Shown in pieces: positions 1 through 12,300 of a DNA stretch of 31,054 nucleotides; the stretch's first letter is position 1, and each line of letters starts with the position of its first letter. Origin of the DNA: Gemmataceae bacterium (lineage in GTDB: Bacteria > Planctomycetota > Planctomycetia > Gemmatales > Gemmataceae); the NCBI GenBank assembly GCA_020847555.1, contig JADLBT010000063.1, positions 1 to 31,054 on the forward strand. Reading direction: 5' to 3'. Made by a program: the position numbers and the translations under genes. A model generated the notes under the pieces. The model searched no databases. It was given only the letters and a program-made list of their open reading frames with translations, and was not told where the DNA came from.

Positions 1-3000
1 AGGGCCGCCATCACCGCCAGTGACAGAGCGTTGACACGGAGCAGATCGAGCGGCGCGTCCCACGCCCGGAGGAGGATCGACCCGGCCAGGCAGGCGAGCA
101 GGCCGGAGGCGTAGACGTGGGCCTGCGCCCGCGACCAGACCGCCAGCACGCCAGCCAGGGCGCTGACGATCAGCAGCATCGCCACCGGCCAGGCGGTCCC
201 GGTCGTGCCGTGGGCGACCTCGCGCAGCGCCAGGAAGGCCACAAGCCCGCCGATCATTGTCACCCACACCTGCAGCGACGTCGGTGCGTACCGCAGCCGC
301 TCGGCCCGTTGCCCCCCTGCCGTCCGATGTCCCACCAGCCAGACGACCGCCAGCGCGGCGGCCGCGGTCAGGGTCCACGCAGCGGTGAGCGTGTGGTATG
401 CGATCCAGGGCATCCGCTCCTCCAGGTGTGCGGCGGTGCAGGCGGCGAGGACGCCGACGCTCAGCCCCGCCAGGCACAGCACGTCAGCCGGAGAGCGGGC
501 GCGGCGCCCGAAGTACCACCCGGCGGCGGCCAGGGCGGCGAGCAGCGCCAGCCACCCCAGCGGCGAGCCCACGCCGGCCACGCCCGCCCCGACCGCTTCC
601 GGGTGCGTAACCAGGCGCACGCCCGGGCCGACGAGTACCAGCGCATTCCCGGCCAGCGCGAGGATCACCTGCACGGTCAGCAGCGGGATTGTCAGCGGGC
701 GCGCCGCGCCGTCGAGCCAGCATCGCGCCGCCATCCAGAGCAACCCGACGCCTGCGGACGCCAGGGCGTTGGCCTGGATCGCGGTCACCCACCACCCGGG
801 GAGCGGACGCCCGCCGCGCGTCTCCCAGAGCAGCAGCGAGACGCCGAGGTTCAGAACCAGCCCGGCACCGAACGCCCACACGTCACTGCGTCGCCACAGT
901 GCCATGACCGCCGCCGTCGCGCTGACCGCCAGCGCGATGCCGCTTGCCCAGACTGTGCCGGCGGGATCGGGGCCGACCCCGCGCAGCGCGAGCGTGAGCA
1001 CCACCCCCGCGAGTGCGGCCACCCACGCCTGCACCGCCCCGGGCAAGAGCGCCGGCCGCCCGCTCTCGCGTGAGGCGCGGCGCGAATCTATCCAGCCGAC
1101 GCTAAACACCGCCAGGCCGATCAGACCCCAGCTCGCCATCAGGACGTGATACGGGAGCCAGCTCCCCGACCCCTCCCGCGCGGCCGCGCTTGCACTCAGC
1201 ACCCCGACGCCCAGCCCGACCACTCCGACGATGTGAACGCGGCTGCGTGTCAGGAGACGCTCCACCTGCCGGTGACCGACTCCCAGCGCGGCAAGGAGCG
1301 CGACCCAGCCCGCGGCACCGCCCGCGAGCCGGACAAACACGGGCGCCTGGTCCGGGATCGCGATCAGGCCGAGTCCGGCGATGACGAGCGGCGCCGCAGC
1401 GAGTGTCATTGCGATGACACTCTGAAGGGCCAGCAACGGCGCCAGGTCGAGGGGTGGTCGGGCGACCCCGTAGAGTCGGCGCGCCGCGCCGAGCCACAGG
1501 AACACCGCCGCGGACGCAGCCAGCGCGTTGCCCTGCACAAGGTACACCCACCAGTCCTCCGGCGAGCGGTCCGCGTAAAGATGCAGCAGCACCAGCGACA
1601 CGGCGAGGTTGCCGGTCAGTCCAGCCGCCAGAGCCCACCCTTCCTGACGCCGCCACAGCGTGAGTCCGGCAGCAAGCGCGCCCACCGCCAGCACGACCCC
1701 GGCGGGCCACCACGGCGCCAGCGGGTCGGCCCCGACCCCGCGCAGCCCGAGCGCCAGCACCACCCCGGCCAGGACCGCCACCCAGAGGTAGGCCGACAGC
1801 CCACGGTCCGGGAGCACGATGGCGCTCCGTGGTTCATCGAGGACATGCGAGCGCCGGCTCGCCCTCCAGCCGCCGCGAAGTGCTGCGGCGCCGGTCAGCG
1901 CCCAACCGACGGTCAGGATGCGATAGGCCAGCCAGCCGTCGCCCGCCACGTTCGCCACCGTGCAGGCAACCAGGACCGCCAGCGCGAGCCCCAGCGTGCC
2001 GAGGACATGGACGCGACCGCGCGCCAGCAGTCGCCCGGCGTACCATCCCGCGGCCGCCATCGTCAGCAGGAGGGTGAGCCACCCCAGGAACGAGCCCGCC
2101 TCGGCGACATGGGCATGGAGCGGCTTCGGCTCCCCGATCAGCAGGACCGCTGGCCGCACGAGCAGGACCACGTTACCCGCCACGCAGAGGACGATTTGCA
2201 GGCTGAAGAGCGACGCCGCGCCCGGACGAACCATCCCGTACAGTCGGTGCGCCGCGGCCAGCCACGCCAGCGCCACGCCCGAACCGGCGATGACGTTGAC
2301 CTGCACCAAAAACAGCCACCAGGCGTGGACCGACTGTCTGGCCATGCCGTCCCAGACCAGCAGCGATGCCGCGAGGTTGACGCCCAGCCCGGCGAGGAAC
2401 GCCCAGCCCTCGCGTCGCCGCCACCCGGCCACGGCCGCCGCGGCGGCACCCGTCAACGCGATGGCGCCCGCCGCCCACGCTCGATCGCGATGCCAGAAGG
2501 CTGTATTCAGCGCCAGGAGGGTCACGGCCACGACCATGCCCCCGAGCCACGCCTCGGCGGTCAGCGCGTCCCACGGCGAGGCCTTCTGCTCCTCGGCGGA
2601 GCGCCGCGCCACCAGGCGCCGCGCGAGGAAGACGTAGATCAGGGTGAACGCCGCCCACCCGGCCAGCAGCGTCCGATACCCCCACCCTGCGGCGAAGGCC
2701 TCCACGGTACACGCCGCCTGGCCGACCAGCGCGAGCCCGGCCGCCCCCGCACCGTGCAGCGGCGCGGACACTCCGCGCTGGCGCGCCCAGGCCGCTACCG
2801 CAGCGCCGGCCAGCACCAGGGCGAGCCAACCCAGCGGGTCGCCGACCCTCTGAACCCAGTCCGCGGCCGGCGGGTGTTCCGCACCGGCCGCCCACGTTGC
2901 CGGCGCGCCGATCAGCAATCCGACCGCTCCGCCCAGGAGACACACCGCCCCGACCCCCACCGCGTTGACATGCAGCGCCAGAAGTTCGCCGGTCCGCGCG

Positions 3001-6000
3001 CGCGCCACCCCGGCGCGATCCAGTCGGCGGGCCAGCAGCCACAGCAGCGCGGTAAGCGCCCCGGTGATGAGGTTCACCTGCGCCAGCCGGAGCGGCCAGT
3101 GGGTGACGGGAGCGGCTGTATGGTGATCCCAGAACAGGAGCGAGACGGCCAGGTTGACGCCCAGCGCTGCGGCGAACGTCCAGCCATCGCTGCGCTGCCA
3201 CAGGGCCATCGCGCCCGCCAGGACGCTGACGGCGAGCACCGCGCCGGCCTGCCAGAAGTAGCCCGACGGATCCGCGCCCACACCGCGCAGGGCCAGCCCA
3301 ATCACCAGCATGCACACCGCTGCCACCCACCCGCGGACCATCTCCACGGTGAGGAGCGGCGGGGTCGGCAACTCGCCCGCCAACTCGTTCGCTCTCCGGT
3401 GATTGCTCACCCACCCTACGGCCAGGACCGCAGCCCCAGCCAGCGCCCAGCACGACATCAGGACGTGGTACGCCAGCCAGCCGTCTCTGTGCGTCAGTCG
3501 GGCGGCGCTGCTCGCAGCCAGCACGCCAACGCCGAGTCCCATGCCGCAGAGCAGGTGCAGGCCGGCCCGCGCCCGCGTCTGCCCCAGATGCCAGAGCGCC
3601 GCGCCGGTCGCGACGGCCAGCGCCGCCCACCCCCAGCCGCCGCCGACCTGCAGGAAGTGCTCGTGGGGCACGGCGGGGCGGGCGATCAACCACGCGCACG
3701 CCCCAACGAGGAGCACCACGTTGCCGATCAGACCGATGGTCACCTGCGCCCGGAGCAGCGGCGAGGGGGTCGGCCGACCGTGTACGTACTGCCGGCGCCG
3801 CGCCGCCAGCCACCCCAGCGCGGTCAACGCCGCCGCCAGCACGTTCGCCTGCACCAGTTCCACCCACCAGCCGGTCGGGTCGAGCCCGCGGTTCGTTTTC
3901 CAGACAGCCAGCGTTGTCGCGACGTTGACGCACAGCCCGGCCGCGAACGCCCACCCCGCGCTGCGCCGCCAGGCAGCCGTCATCCCATTCAACCCCGCCA
4001 CCGCGAGCACCGTCAGCGCCGGCCACCATGCGCTGGTATCGGGCTCGACCGCCTCGCGCAGTCCGAGCCCGAGCAGCAGGACGTTGAACAGCAGCACCGC
4101 GTGGCGGACCACCTCGGCGGGGAATACCGAGGGAGGCGCCGGCATCGGGGCCGCATTTGGTGACGCCACATTGTCACTCTCACGGTCGCCCTTCCACCCC
4201 GCCGCCACGACAATCAGCCCGGTCGCCGCCCAGAAGGCCGTCAGGACGTGGTACGACAGCCAGTCGGACTGGTCCCAGTGGTTGGCGGTGCAGGCGGTCA
4301 GCGTACCGAGGGTCAGGCCCAGGCCGCAGACGACGTAGACGCCGAAGCGCCCCGCGATGTGGCGGAAGCGCCACGCCGCGGCCGTCAGCGACATCAGCAG
4401 GGCCAGCCAACTCCACGGGTCGCCCGCCTGCCGCACCAGGTCGTGCTGGATGCCCGGGGTAGCGATCAGGAGGGCCAGCGGCCCGACGAGCAGCAGCGCG
4501 TTCGCGGCCAGCTCGGCGGTGATCTTGACGCTCAGCATTGGCGAGGTGCCGACCTCCTCCGCCCGGTCGAGGTAGCGCTGCCGTCGCACCGCCAGCCAGA
4601 TGAGGGTGGTGGCGGCGCCGGAGATGATGTTCACCTGCACCAGCACCGTCCAGAGCGCGCCCCAGTCGGCGGTCTGCTGGTAGTGGATCACGGTCAGCGT
4701 CGCCGCCAGGTTGACCGCCAGCCCGGAGGCGACTGCCCACCCCTCGTGCTGCCGCCACAGGGCCGTGAGGCAGAACAGCAGAGCGACCGCCGCCACCGCC
4801 CCGACCGATCCCCACGGATCGAAGAGTGCGCTCCCGAACCCGCGCAGGGCCAGCCCGACGACGAGCAGCGCGATGGCGGTTTCCCATGTCAGCACCGGAC
4901 GCAGGTCGAGGCCCGGACGAACACTGGCCGCCCGCCATCCAGCGAACAGCACGACGAAGGCGGCGGCCGCCCACGCCGCCGTGAGGGCGAGATACGCCTC
5001 CCACCCCCGCGTTCCCTCCCCGACGACCGAACTCGCTGCCAGCACCCCCACCGCGAGCCCCAGCCCGCAGAGCGTGTGCAGCCCGACGCTCCCGCCGACA
5101 CGGCGCAGGTGCCACCCGGCGACGAGCGCCGCGGACAGCAGTGCCAGCCAGCCCACCGGCCCTCCGGCCTGGGCCACGGTTGCGGGCAGGCCGCCCGGAT
5201 CGAGGACCAGCCAGACCAGCGGCGGCAGGAGCAGGCCGGCGTTCCCCGCCAGTCCGAGCAGGACGTGCAGGTGCAGCAATCGGCCCGGTGCGCGGTCCGG
5301 GTAGAAGCGCCGGTAGGCGGCCAGCCAGATCACTGCCACCGCGGAACTCGCGAGGACGTTCGCCTGGACGAGGAAGACCCACCAGCGGCCCAGCGGGAGG
5401 CCGTGGTGCTGCCCCCAGGCGAGAAGGGAAACGGCGAGGTTGAGCGCCAGTCCGGCGGCAAACGCCCAGCCCTCGCGCCGTTGCCACAGCGCCACCCCGC
5501 CGCACAGCAGCGCGACCGCCCCCACGGCGCCCGCGGGCCACCACGGGCCGGCCGGCTCCCACGCCACGGCGCGCAGGGCGAGCGCCACCACCAGCAGGGC
5601 GAACGACCCGATCCACGCGCGGACAGAGTCCTCGGAGATGCGGGGAAGGCAAGTTTCATCGGTACTCGGCAGGCAAGAATACCTGCCCCACGCCGCCCAG
5701 CCCGCCGCGAGCAGGACAAAGCCAGCGACGACCCACGCTGTCATCAGCGAGTGGTAAGCCGCCCAGGTGTCAGGCGCCCACGCGGCCACGGTCGATGCCG
5801 CCAGCACGCCGAGCGTCAGCCCGCCCACGCCGAGCAATTCGGCGGCCCGGCTGCGGGCGGCCAGACCGAAGTACCAGGCGGCTGCCGGCAGCGCCGGGAG
5901 CAGGGCCGCCCAGCCCCACCCGTCGCCCGCGAGCGCCACGACCTCATGTACCGGCGTCGGTTGCAGCGCCAGGATGGCGGCGGCGCTGCCCAGGAGCAAC

Positions 6001-9000
6001 ACGTTGCCGGCCAGCGCGAGAGCCACCTGCAACGTCAGCAGCGGACGCGGTCGCGATGCCTGACCCAGCGCGCGTCGCACCCCCAGCCACACCAGGGCAG
6101 CGACGGCGCAGGCCGCCACGTTCGCCTGCGCCAGCCGCAGCGGCCACGGGTGGGGCAGTCCGACGTGCTCCCCCCGCCACAGCACCAGCGACGCGGCAAC
6201 GTTCAGCGCCAGCCCGGCCGCGAACGCCCAGCCTTCGTGTCGTTGCCACGCCGCGCGCACCGCCGTCAGCGCGCCCAGGGCGAGCACAATCCCTGCGGGC
6301 CACCACGGGCGAGCCGGATCGTCCACGGCGGCGCACAGCGCCAGCCCAAGTACCAGCAGCCCGACCCCAGTGAGCCAGCCGCGCAGCGCCCACAGTTCCG
6401 GGAGTCGCGCGGGCGTCTCGTCGGCGGAATGCCGTTCCACCCCGAACGGCGCAGGCCAGCGCTTCCGGCCAATCGCGAGCAGGAGAGCGCCGGCCACAGT
6501 CCAGCCAACGGCGAGGACGTGGTACGCCAGCCATTCCCCGGCCGGCTGCCATCGCCCCGCCGTGCAGGCGGCCAGCACGCCTGCTGCCAGAGCCAGCCCA
6601 CCGACGAGGTGCAGACTCACGCGGCTAGCCATCGCACGCAGGTGCCGGAGCGCGGCTGCCCCGGCCGCCAGGAGCGCCAGCCACCCGCCAACTTCACCCA
6701 CCGCCGTGACCAGATGGCCGAGGGCGTCGGGGTGTGCGATCAGGTGGACGGCCGCAGCGCCGACCAGAACCAGGTTGCCGGCCAGGGGCAGCGCTATCTG
6801 CACGTTCAGCAGCGGAGCCTCGCCGAGGCGCGGAACTCTCGAACCGTACAGGGGGCGACGGGCGGCAAGCCACAGGAGAGCCGTGCCCGCCCCTGCCGTT
6901 GTCACAGCCTGGACGAGGAACACCCACCACTCCTCGAACGGTCGGCCCAGGTGCGACTCCCAGACGACCAGGCCGACGGCGAGTTCGAGCGCCAGCGCGG
7001 CCGCGAAGGCCCAGCCCTCGCGCCGTTCCACCAGGGCCGTCGCGGCGAACAGGGTGCCCACCCCCAGCACCGCCCCGGCCGCCCAGGCGTGCCCCGTCGG
7101 ATCGTGCGGCGCGGCGCGCAGCGCCAGCCCGACCACGAGCACGCCGACCGCCGCCAGCCACGCCAGGACAGCGCCGTCAAGGTGACCTCGCGGCCCGTTT
7201 GTGTCCGTCCCTGCTCTCCGCCGCGCCGCCAGCCAACCACCGACGAGCGTGGCCAGTGCCGTCAGCACCCACGCCGTCATGAGCGTGTGGTACGACACCC
7301 ACGGAACGCCGGGCGCCCACTGCAGCGCGGTGCAGGCCGCGAGCACGCCGACCGCCAGGCCGAGCCCGCAGAGGACGTGTGCGGCTCCACGTATCAGAAT
7401 GCGCCCGGCGTACCAGCCGGCCGCCGCCAGCGAGGACAGCAGCGCCAGCCAGCCCGAAAGCTCGCCCGCCTGCAGCGCGAGGCGATGTACGCCGTCCGGT
7501 GCGACAATCACTTCCACCGCCGGCACCGCCAGCAGCAGGATGCCGCCGAGCAGGGCGAGCGCGACTTGCAGGTTCAGAAGTGGGGCCGCACTCACTTCCG
7601 GTCGCCCAGTGCCGTACAGTCGCCGTGCCAGCGCCAACCACGCCAGCGCCACGCCCGCAGCAACGAGCACGTTCGCCTGTCCCAGGGTGTACCACCATGC
7701 GGCCAGCGCTTCCCGGTGGTGGACCACCAGCAGGGACACGGCGGCATTCGCGGCCAGCCCCGCCGCGAGCATCCATGCCTCGCGGCCGCGCCACAGCGCC
7801 AGCCCTGCCGCCAGCCCCCCGGCGACGAGGACCATCCCCGCCGGCCACCACGGACCGAACGGCGTTTCCCAGGCCGCGCGCAGCCCGAGGACCGCCAGCA
7901 GTGCGATGTACCCCGCCAGCCACCCGGCCCGCATCCGATCGACCGGAAGTGCCGCCGTCTCCTCATCGCGGCGCAGTCGCAGCCGCACCCAGCCCGCCAG
8001 CAGCAGCCCCGCGCCGGTCAGCCCTCCGGCGCCGGCCAGCACGTGGTAGGCCGCCCAGCCCTCGCCGCCCCGCAACCGGACCGTGCAGGCGGCGAGCACG
8101 CCGACAGCCAGCCCGACCGCCCCGAGCACGTGCCCCGCCGCATAGGCCGGCGTCCCGCGTGCGTACCACAACCCGGCTGCCAGCGCCGCCCCGAGCGCCA
8201 GCCAGTTCCACGCTTCGCCCGCCTGCAGCACGCTCGGATGGGCGACTGCCGGCTGCACGATCAGCTGCAACGCGGGGCCGGCGAGCAGCAGTGCGCTCCC
8301 CAGCAGGGCAAGTGCGACCTGGACGGTGAGCAGCGGTGCCGTGCGCGGGTCGGCCCGCCGCTCACCGTGGAGTCGCCGCGCGGCGGTCAGCCACAGCATC
8401 GCCCCCGCGGCGCTGGCGAAGACGTTCGCCTGGGCCAGCCGCACCCACCAGTGGCCCGGCTCGTCCGCCGCGTACCCCCGCCAGACGATCAGGGACACGG
8501 CCACGTTCAGCCCCAGCGCCGCAGCGAGCGCCCACCCCTCACGCCGCTGCCACAGGGCCATCCCTGCGAGGAGCGCGCTCGCGGCCAGCACCATTCCGAC
8601 CGGCCAGGCGGGCCGCGCCGGGTTGTACGCCGCTTCGCGCAGCGCCAGGGCGACGAGCAGACCGCCCAGCACGGCGACCCAGATGCGGACCAGTGGAGCG
8701 GGCAGGACGGCTTCGGCCCGGCCCTCTCGCGAGGTCGTGGTCGGGAATTCGCGCCAGCCGCCCGCGAGCAGGAGCGCCGCGGCCGCCGCCCACCCAACGC
8801 CCAGCGCGTGGAAGCCGGGCAGCAGGTCCGCCCCCCCCATGGCCGCCGCGCACGCGGCCGGCACAGCAAGTGCCGCGAGCAACGCGCATCCCACCGGCCC
8901 CGCGCCCTGCCACGCCAGGCCGCGCAGTTCCCATCCGAGCACCACCCCGGCCAGCAGCAGAGCCACCCAGCCCCACGGGCCGCCGCCCTGCTGCACGCTC

Positions 9001-9390
9001 GCGGGCACCGCGCCAGCCACCTGCACCGCCAGCCCCAGCGCCAGGCTGCCCAGCAGCAGTGCGTTGATCGCCGGACCGATGGCCACCTGCACGACCAGGA
9101 GCATCCCCGACCGACTCTCGCCGTAGAGGTGGCGCCGCGCCGCCAGCCAGAGCAGGGCCATGACCGCAGCCGCGCTGGCGTTGACCTGCGCCAGGTACAC
9201 CCACCAATCTTCGAGGTTTGCTCCGCGGTGGTGGTAGCGCAGCAGGAGCGACAGGCCGACGTGCAGCCCCAGCCCTACCGCGAATGCGTACCCCGGCGAC
9301 TTCTCGCGCAGGGCATGCCCGACCAGCCCCACGCACACGAGCACCAGCGGCACCACCGTCGCGACCAGGCGCCCGGCCCGCACGAAGAAC
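1..9390 (-). repeat. Protein-level tandem repeat: at least 12 copies of a ~255-residue, ~8-TM module
   Basis: A W-x-A-Y-H-like motif recurs in frame. Its first (Trp or equivalent) codon lies at 8817, 8055, 7299, 6531, 5763, 5001, 4260, 3477, 2682, 1932, 1158 and 405. Spacings are 741-795 bp, mean about 765 bp, all multiples of three. A second motif, L-x-Q-A-N, recurs near 9190, 8430, 7675, 6910, 6125, 5365, 4635, 3850, 3080, 2305, 1540 and 780. In order, a module reads W-x-A-Y-H, TM1, Arg loop, TM2, PWWPAG, TM3, W-R-R-x-EGW, TM4, WW, TM5 with QAN, W-L-A-A-R-R-x-x-YG, TM6, Pro loop, TM7, GW-Y-x-GR, TM8. Eleven intervals are complete, with partial copies at both ends. Copies are clearly diverged, which argues against an assembly artefact. 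Confidence 0.9.
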
Positions 9391-12300
9391 GACTCGGCGA
9401 GCGGTCCCGCCGGAAGGTGTCCGCTCAGCCGGACCGCGATCGGCGCCAGCGTCAGGAGCACCACCGGGAGGGCGGCGCAGGCGATGAGCGACCAGCGCGC
9501 CGCCGTGGAGACGTCGAGTGTCGTGTCGATGCGCCGGCCCGCCCGCCGGAGCAGGCCCGCCAGCTGGCCGCGCCACCAGAGCGGGACCGAGCAGCCCAGG
9601 AAGCACACGCCAAGCCCCCAGCGCAGCGCCGAGGCGACCGCCCGCTGCTCGGCCGCCAACCCTGCGACCAGCGCCGGCACCGCCAGCGCGAGCGGTATCA
9701 GCCCGAGCAGGGCAGGTGCCTCCACCTCGTCCCACGACTCGACAAGCAGCGCCAGCGCCAGCACCGCGAGCAAGATCCAGCCCGCCGCGCCCACCCCGGC
9801 GACCGCGGTCGGCGGCGCCCCCGCGATGACGGGCGACAACTCCGCGCTCACCCCCGGCGCGATGCCCGTCGCGGCGAGGATCAGCTGGGCAAGGAGCAGC
9901 GCTGCGAGCAGGATTCGGTCCGGTTGCGGCCAGCCCGGATCGAGGAGATGACGTGCGACCGGGTAAGCGCGCAGCACGCGCCGCACCACGACCCACACGA
10001 GGCTCAGCGCCGCCAGCCCGATCCCCTGGACCTGAAGATCCTCCAGGCTCGCCGGCACCCCGCGCCAGACCGCGCCGGCGAGCACGACGGCTGCGGCCAG
10101 CGCCGCCTGGAATCCCGCGAACAGGATTGGCCAGCGCTCTCGCCACGCCATCACCAGCCACAACGCCGCCAGCCACAGCGCGTGACCGGCGAGCGCCCCG
10201 AACGACGCCCGGTCCGGACCGAGCAGCAGCGGCACCGCCAGGAAGGAGGAGAGCAGTGCCGAGCGTCCGAGTGGAATGACGACGTCTGCTTCCACCGTCG
10301 AACCGCCGTTGGTGGCAGCTGCCCCTCGCGCCCGAAGCAGCAGACTCGCCCCCAGGGCCAGGGTAGCGTGGGAGAGCAGGGCCACCGGCCAGGGCTGCGC
10401 GACGTGCGCCGCGCCCGGTCCCCAAACCGCCAGGTTGACGAGCGCCCCCAGCGCCAGTGTCGCGCCGACCCAGGTCCACGCCGCCGCCGGCACCTCGACC
10501 AGGACAGGGTGCGCCGTCGAGTGTCTCACCAGCAGGAACGCGGTCGCGGCCAGCAAGGAGGCAGTGACGCTGTGCCACGGCCAGGTTGCCGACGCGAGCG
10601 CCACGGCCAGCGCGGGCAGGATGGCGAGGGCGGCGGTTTCGAGCCAGACCGGCGCCAGCAGGCTGGACCAGACCGTTGTGGTACTCGCCGGCCTCCGCGC
10701 GACGACGACGGCCCAGCCCGCCATGCCCAGCCCTGCACCTGCCAGACACAGCGCGATCAGCCCGCCGAGTTCCTCGACCTGGGTCCAGGTTCCGAGCCAG
10801 CCGGCCGCCGCGACAACGGCACCGAGCAGCAGCCACGATGCGAGCCGGGCGTGAACAACGCGCTGGCCGACAACCGCGCTGACACCCCACAGGGCTGCAA
10901 GGGCAAGCGCGCTAACAACCTGGGCAAACGGCCACGCGCGCATGCCGCCGTCGGCTGCCGCCACGAAGGCATACCACCCCGCCAGCGCCAGCGCGATCCA
11001 GCCCACCACCTGCCCGCAAAAGGCGAGCGGCCGGCGGTAGGCGTCTTCCTGCGGCGGCAGGCTGTCCGGCGGATATCCCTCCGCAAGTTCCCGTGCGGCG
11101 TCGCCCGATTCGCGCAGCGATGGGCGCGGCCACAGGGCGGCCAGCACGGCAACGGCCAGCCCTTCCACGGCCAGCGCGGCCGCCCACTCCGGCACCACGC
11201 GCCCGTATGCCCACCACAGACCCCACAGGGACGCAACGCCGAGCAGACCGAGGCTGAGATAGGTTGCCTCGGCGCGCCGCCAGCGCAGGTTGCTCACCAG
11301 GATGCCGGCACCGTAGAGAGCGTAAGCGCCCACCGCCCGCCCCGGTTCGTTCACCCCGCGCATGGTCACCAGCATCAGGCTCAGCGCCGCCACCCCGCCC
11401 GCCACCAGCGCGTACACCTTGCCGTGCCGCGGCCGGCCGAAACGGGCGAGCAACTCGCCCACGATGCCGAACAGTACGAACAGCGCCGCCAGCGCCGTCC
11501 CCGTCTCCGCGCTGGCCGCCAGCACCGTCAGTCGCCCCGCCAGTTCCTCCGGCGGAATGTCCAGGCGCCCGCTCACCAGGTAGAAGCCGACCAGGTACGC
11601 CACTGTGAAGCAACCGAGGGCCGCCACGTGAGCGATCGGCAGCCGCGCCCGGAAACCGACCACGGTCAGCGCGGCGAAGTTGAGGGCACAGACCGCCAGC
11701 ACCGGCGCCGGCCGCGGCCAGGCCAGGGCGACGGCGAGCAGCATCGCCACCATGCCAGCCAGCGCTACCGCGGTCCCAGCTGCTCGCCGGCCCGCCTCCT
11801 TGCGCTCGTCTTGCAGTCCGCGGTGGACGACCAGCCCACCCGCGAGGACCGGCAGTCCTGCCAGCGCCAGCAGCATCGACGTCCACCCCAGGGCGAGCGC
11901 GGGGTCGCCCGCCTGGTAGATCAGCAGCCCCAGCGTGACGGCCAGGGCAAACGTCGCGGTGCCGAGGGCGAGGAAGACGCCGTTGGCCTGCACCGCGCCC
12001 ATCGGCTTTCGCCCGACGCCGCGCAGGTATGCCCCCAGGCCGAGACACTGACAGACCGTCGCCGCCAGCCCCACCAGCAGAAAGCGGACCTCTCCGGTCG
12101 CTGGTCCCACCAGTCGCACGGCGAGCAGCTGGCAGGCCGAGGCGCCGATCACGGCCGCCGCCACCGCCGCCGGGCCATCCGGCACCAGCACACGCCCGCC
12201 GGTATAAGCCAGCAGACCGAGGACGAGGAGCGAGGCGAACTGCGCCGGCACCTCCAGCCGCCCGCCGCCGTCCACCGGCACGATCATCGCCAGCAGAGCC

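Noticed and set aside
1..9390. Assembly artefact as the explanation of the tandem modules
   Set aside because: Copies differ throughout in sequence and in length (741-795 bp) while keeping frame, unlike a collapsed or duplicated assembly.
2173..10890. Minus-strand open frames at 2173-4029, 4180-5652 and 8539-10890
   Set aside because: They are out of frame with the giant gene on the same strand, Gly/Arg/Ala-rich and without recognisable motifs.
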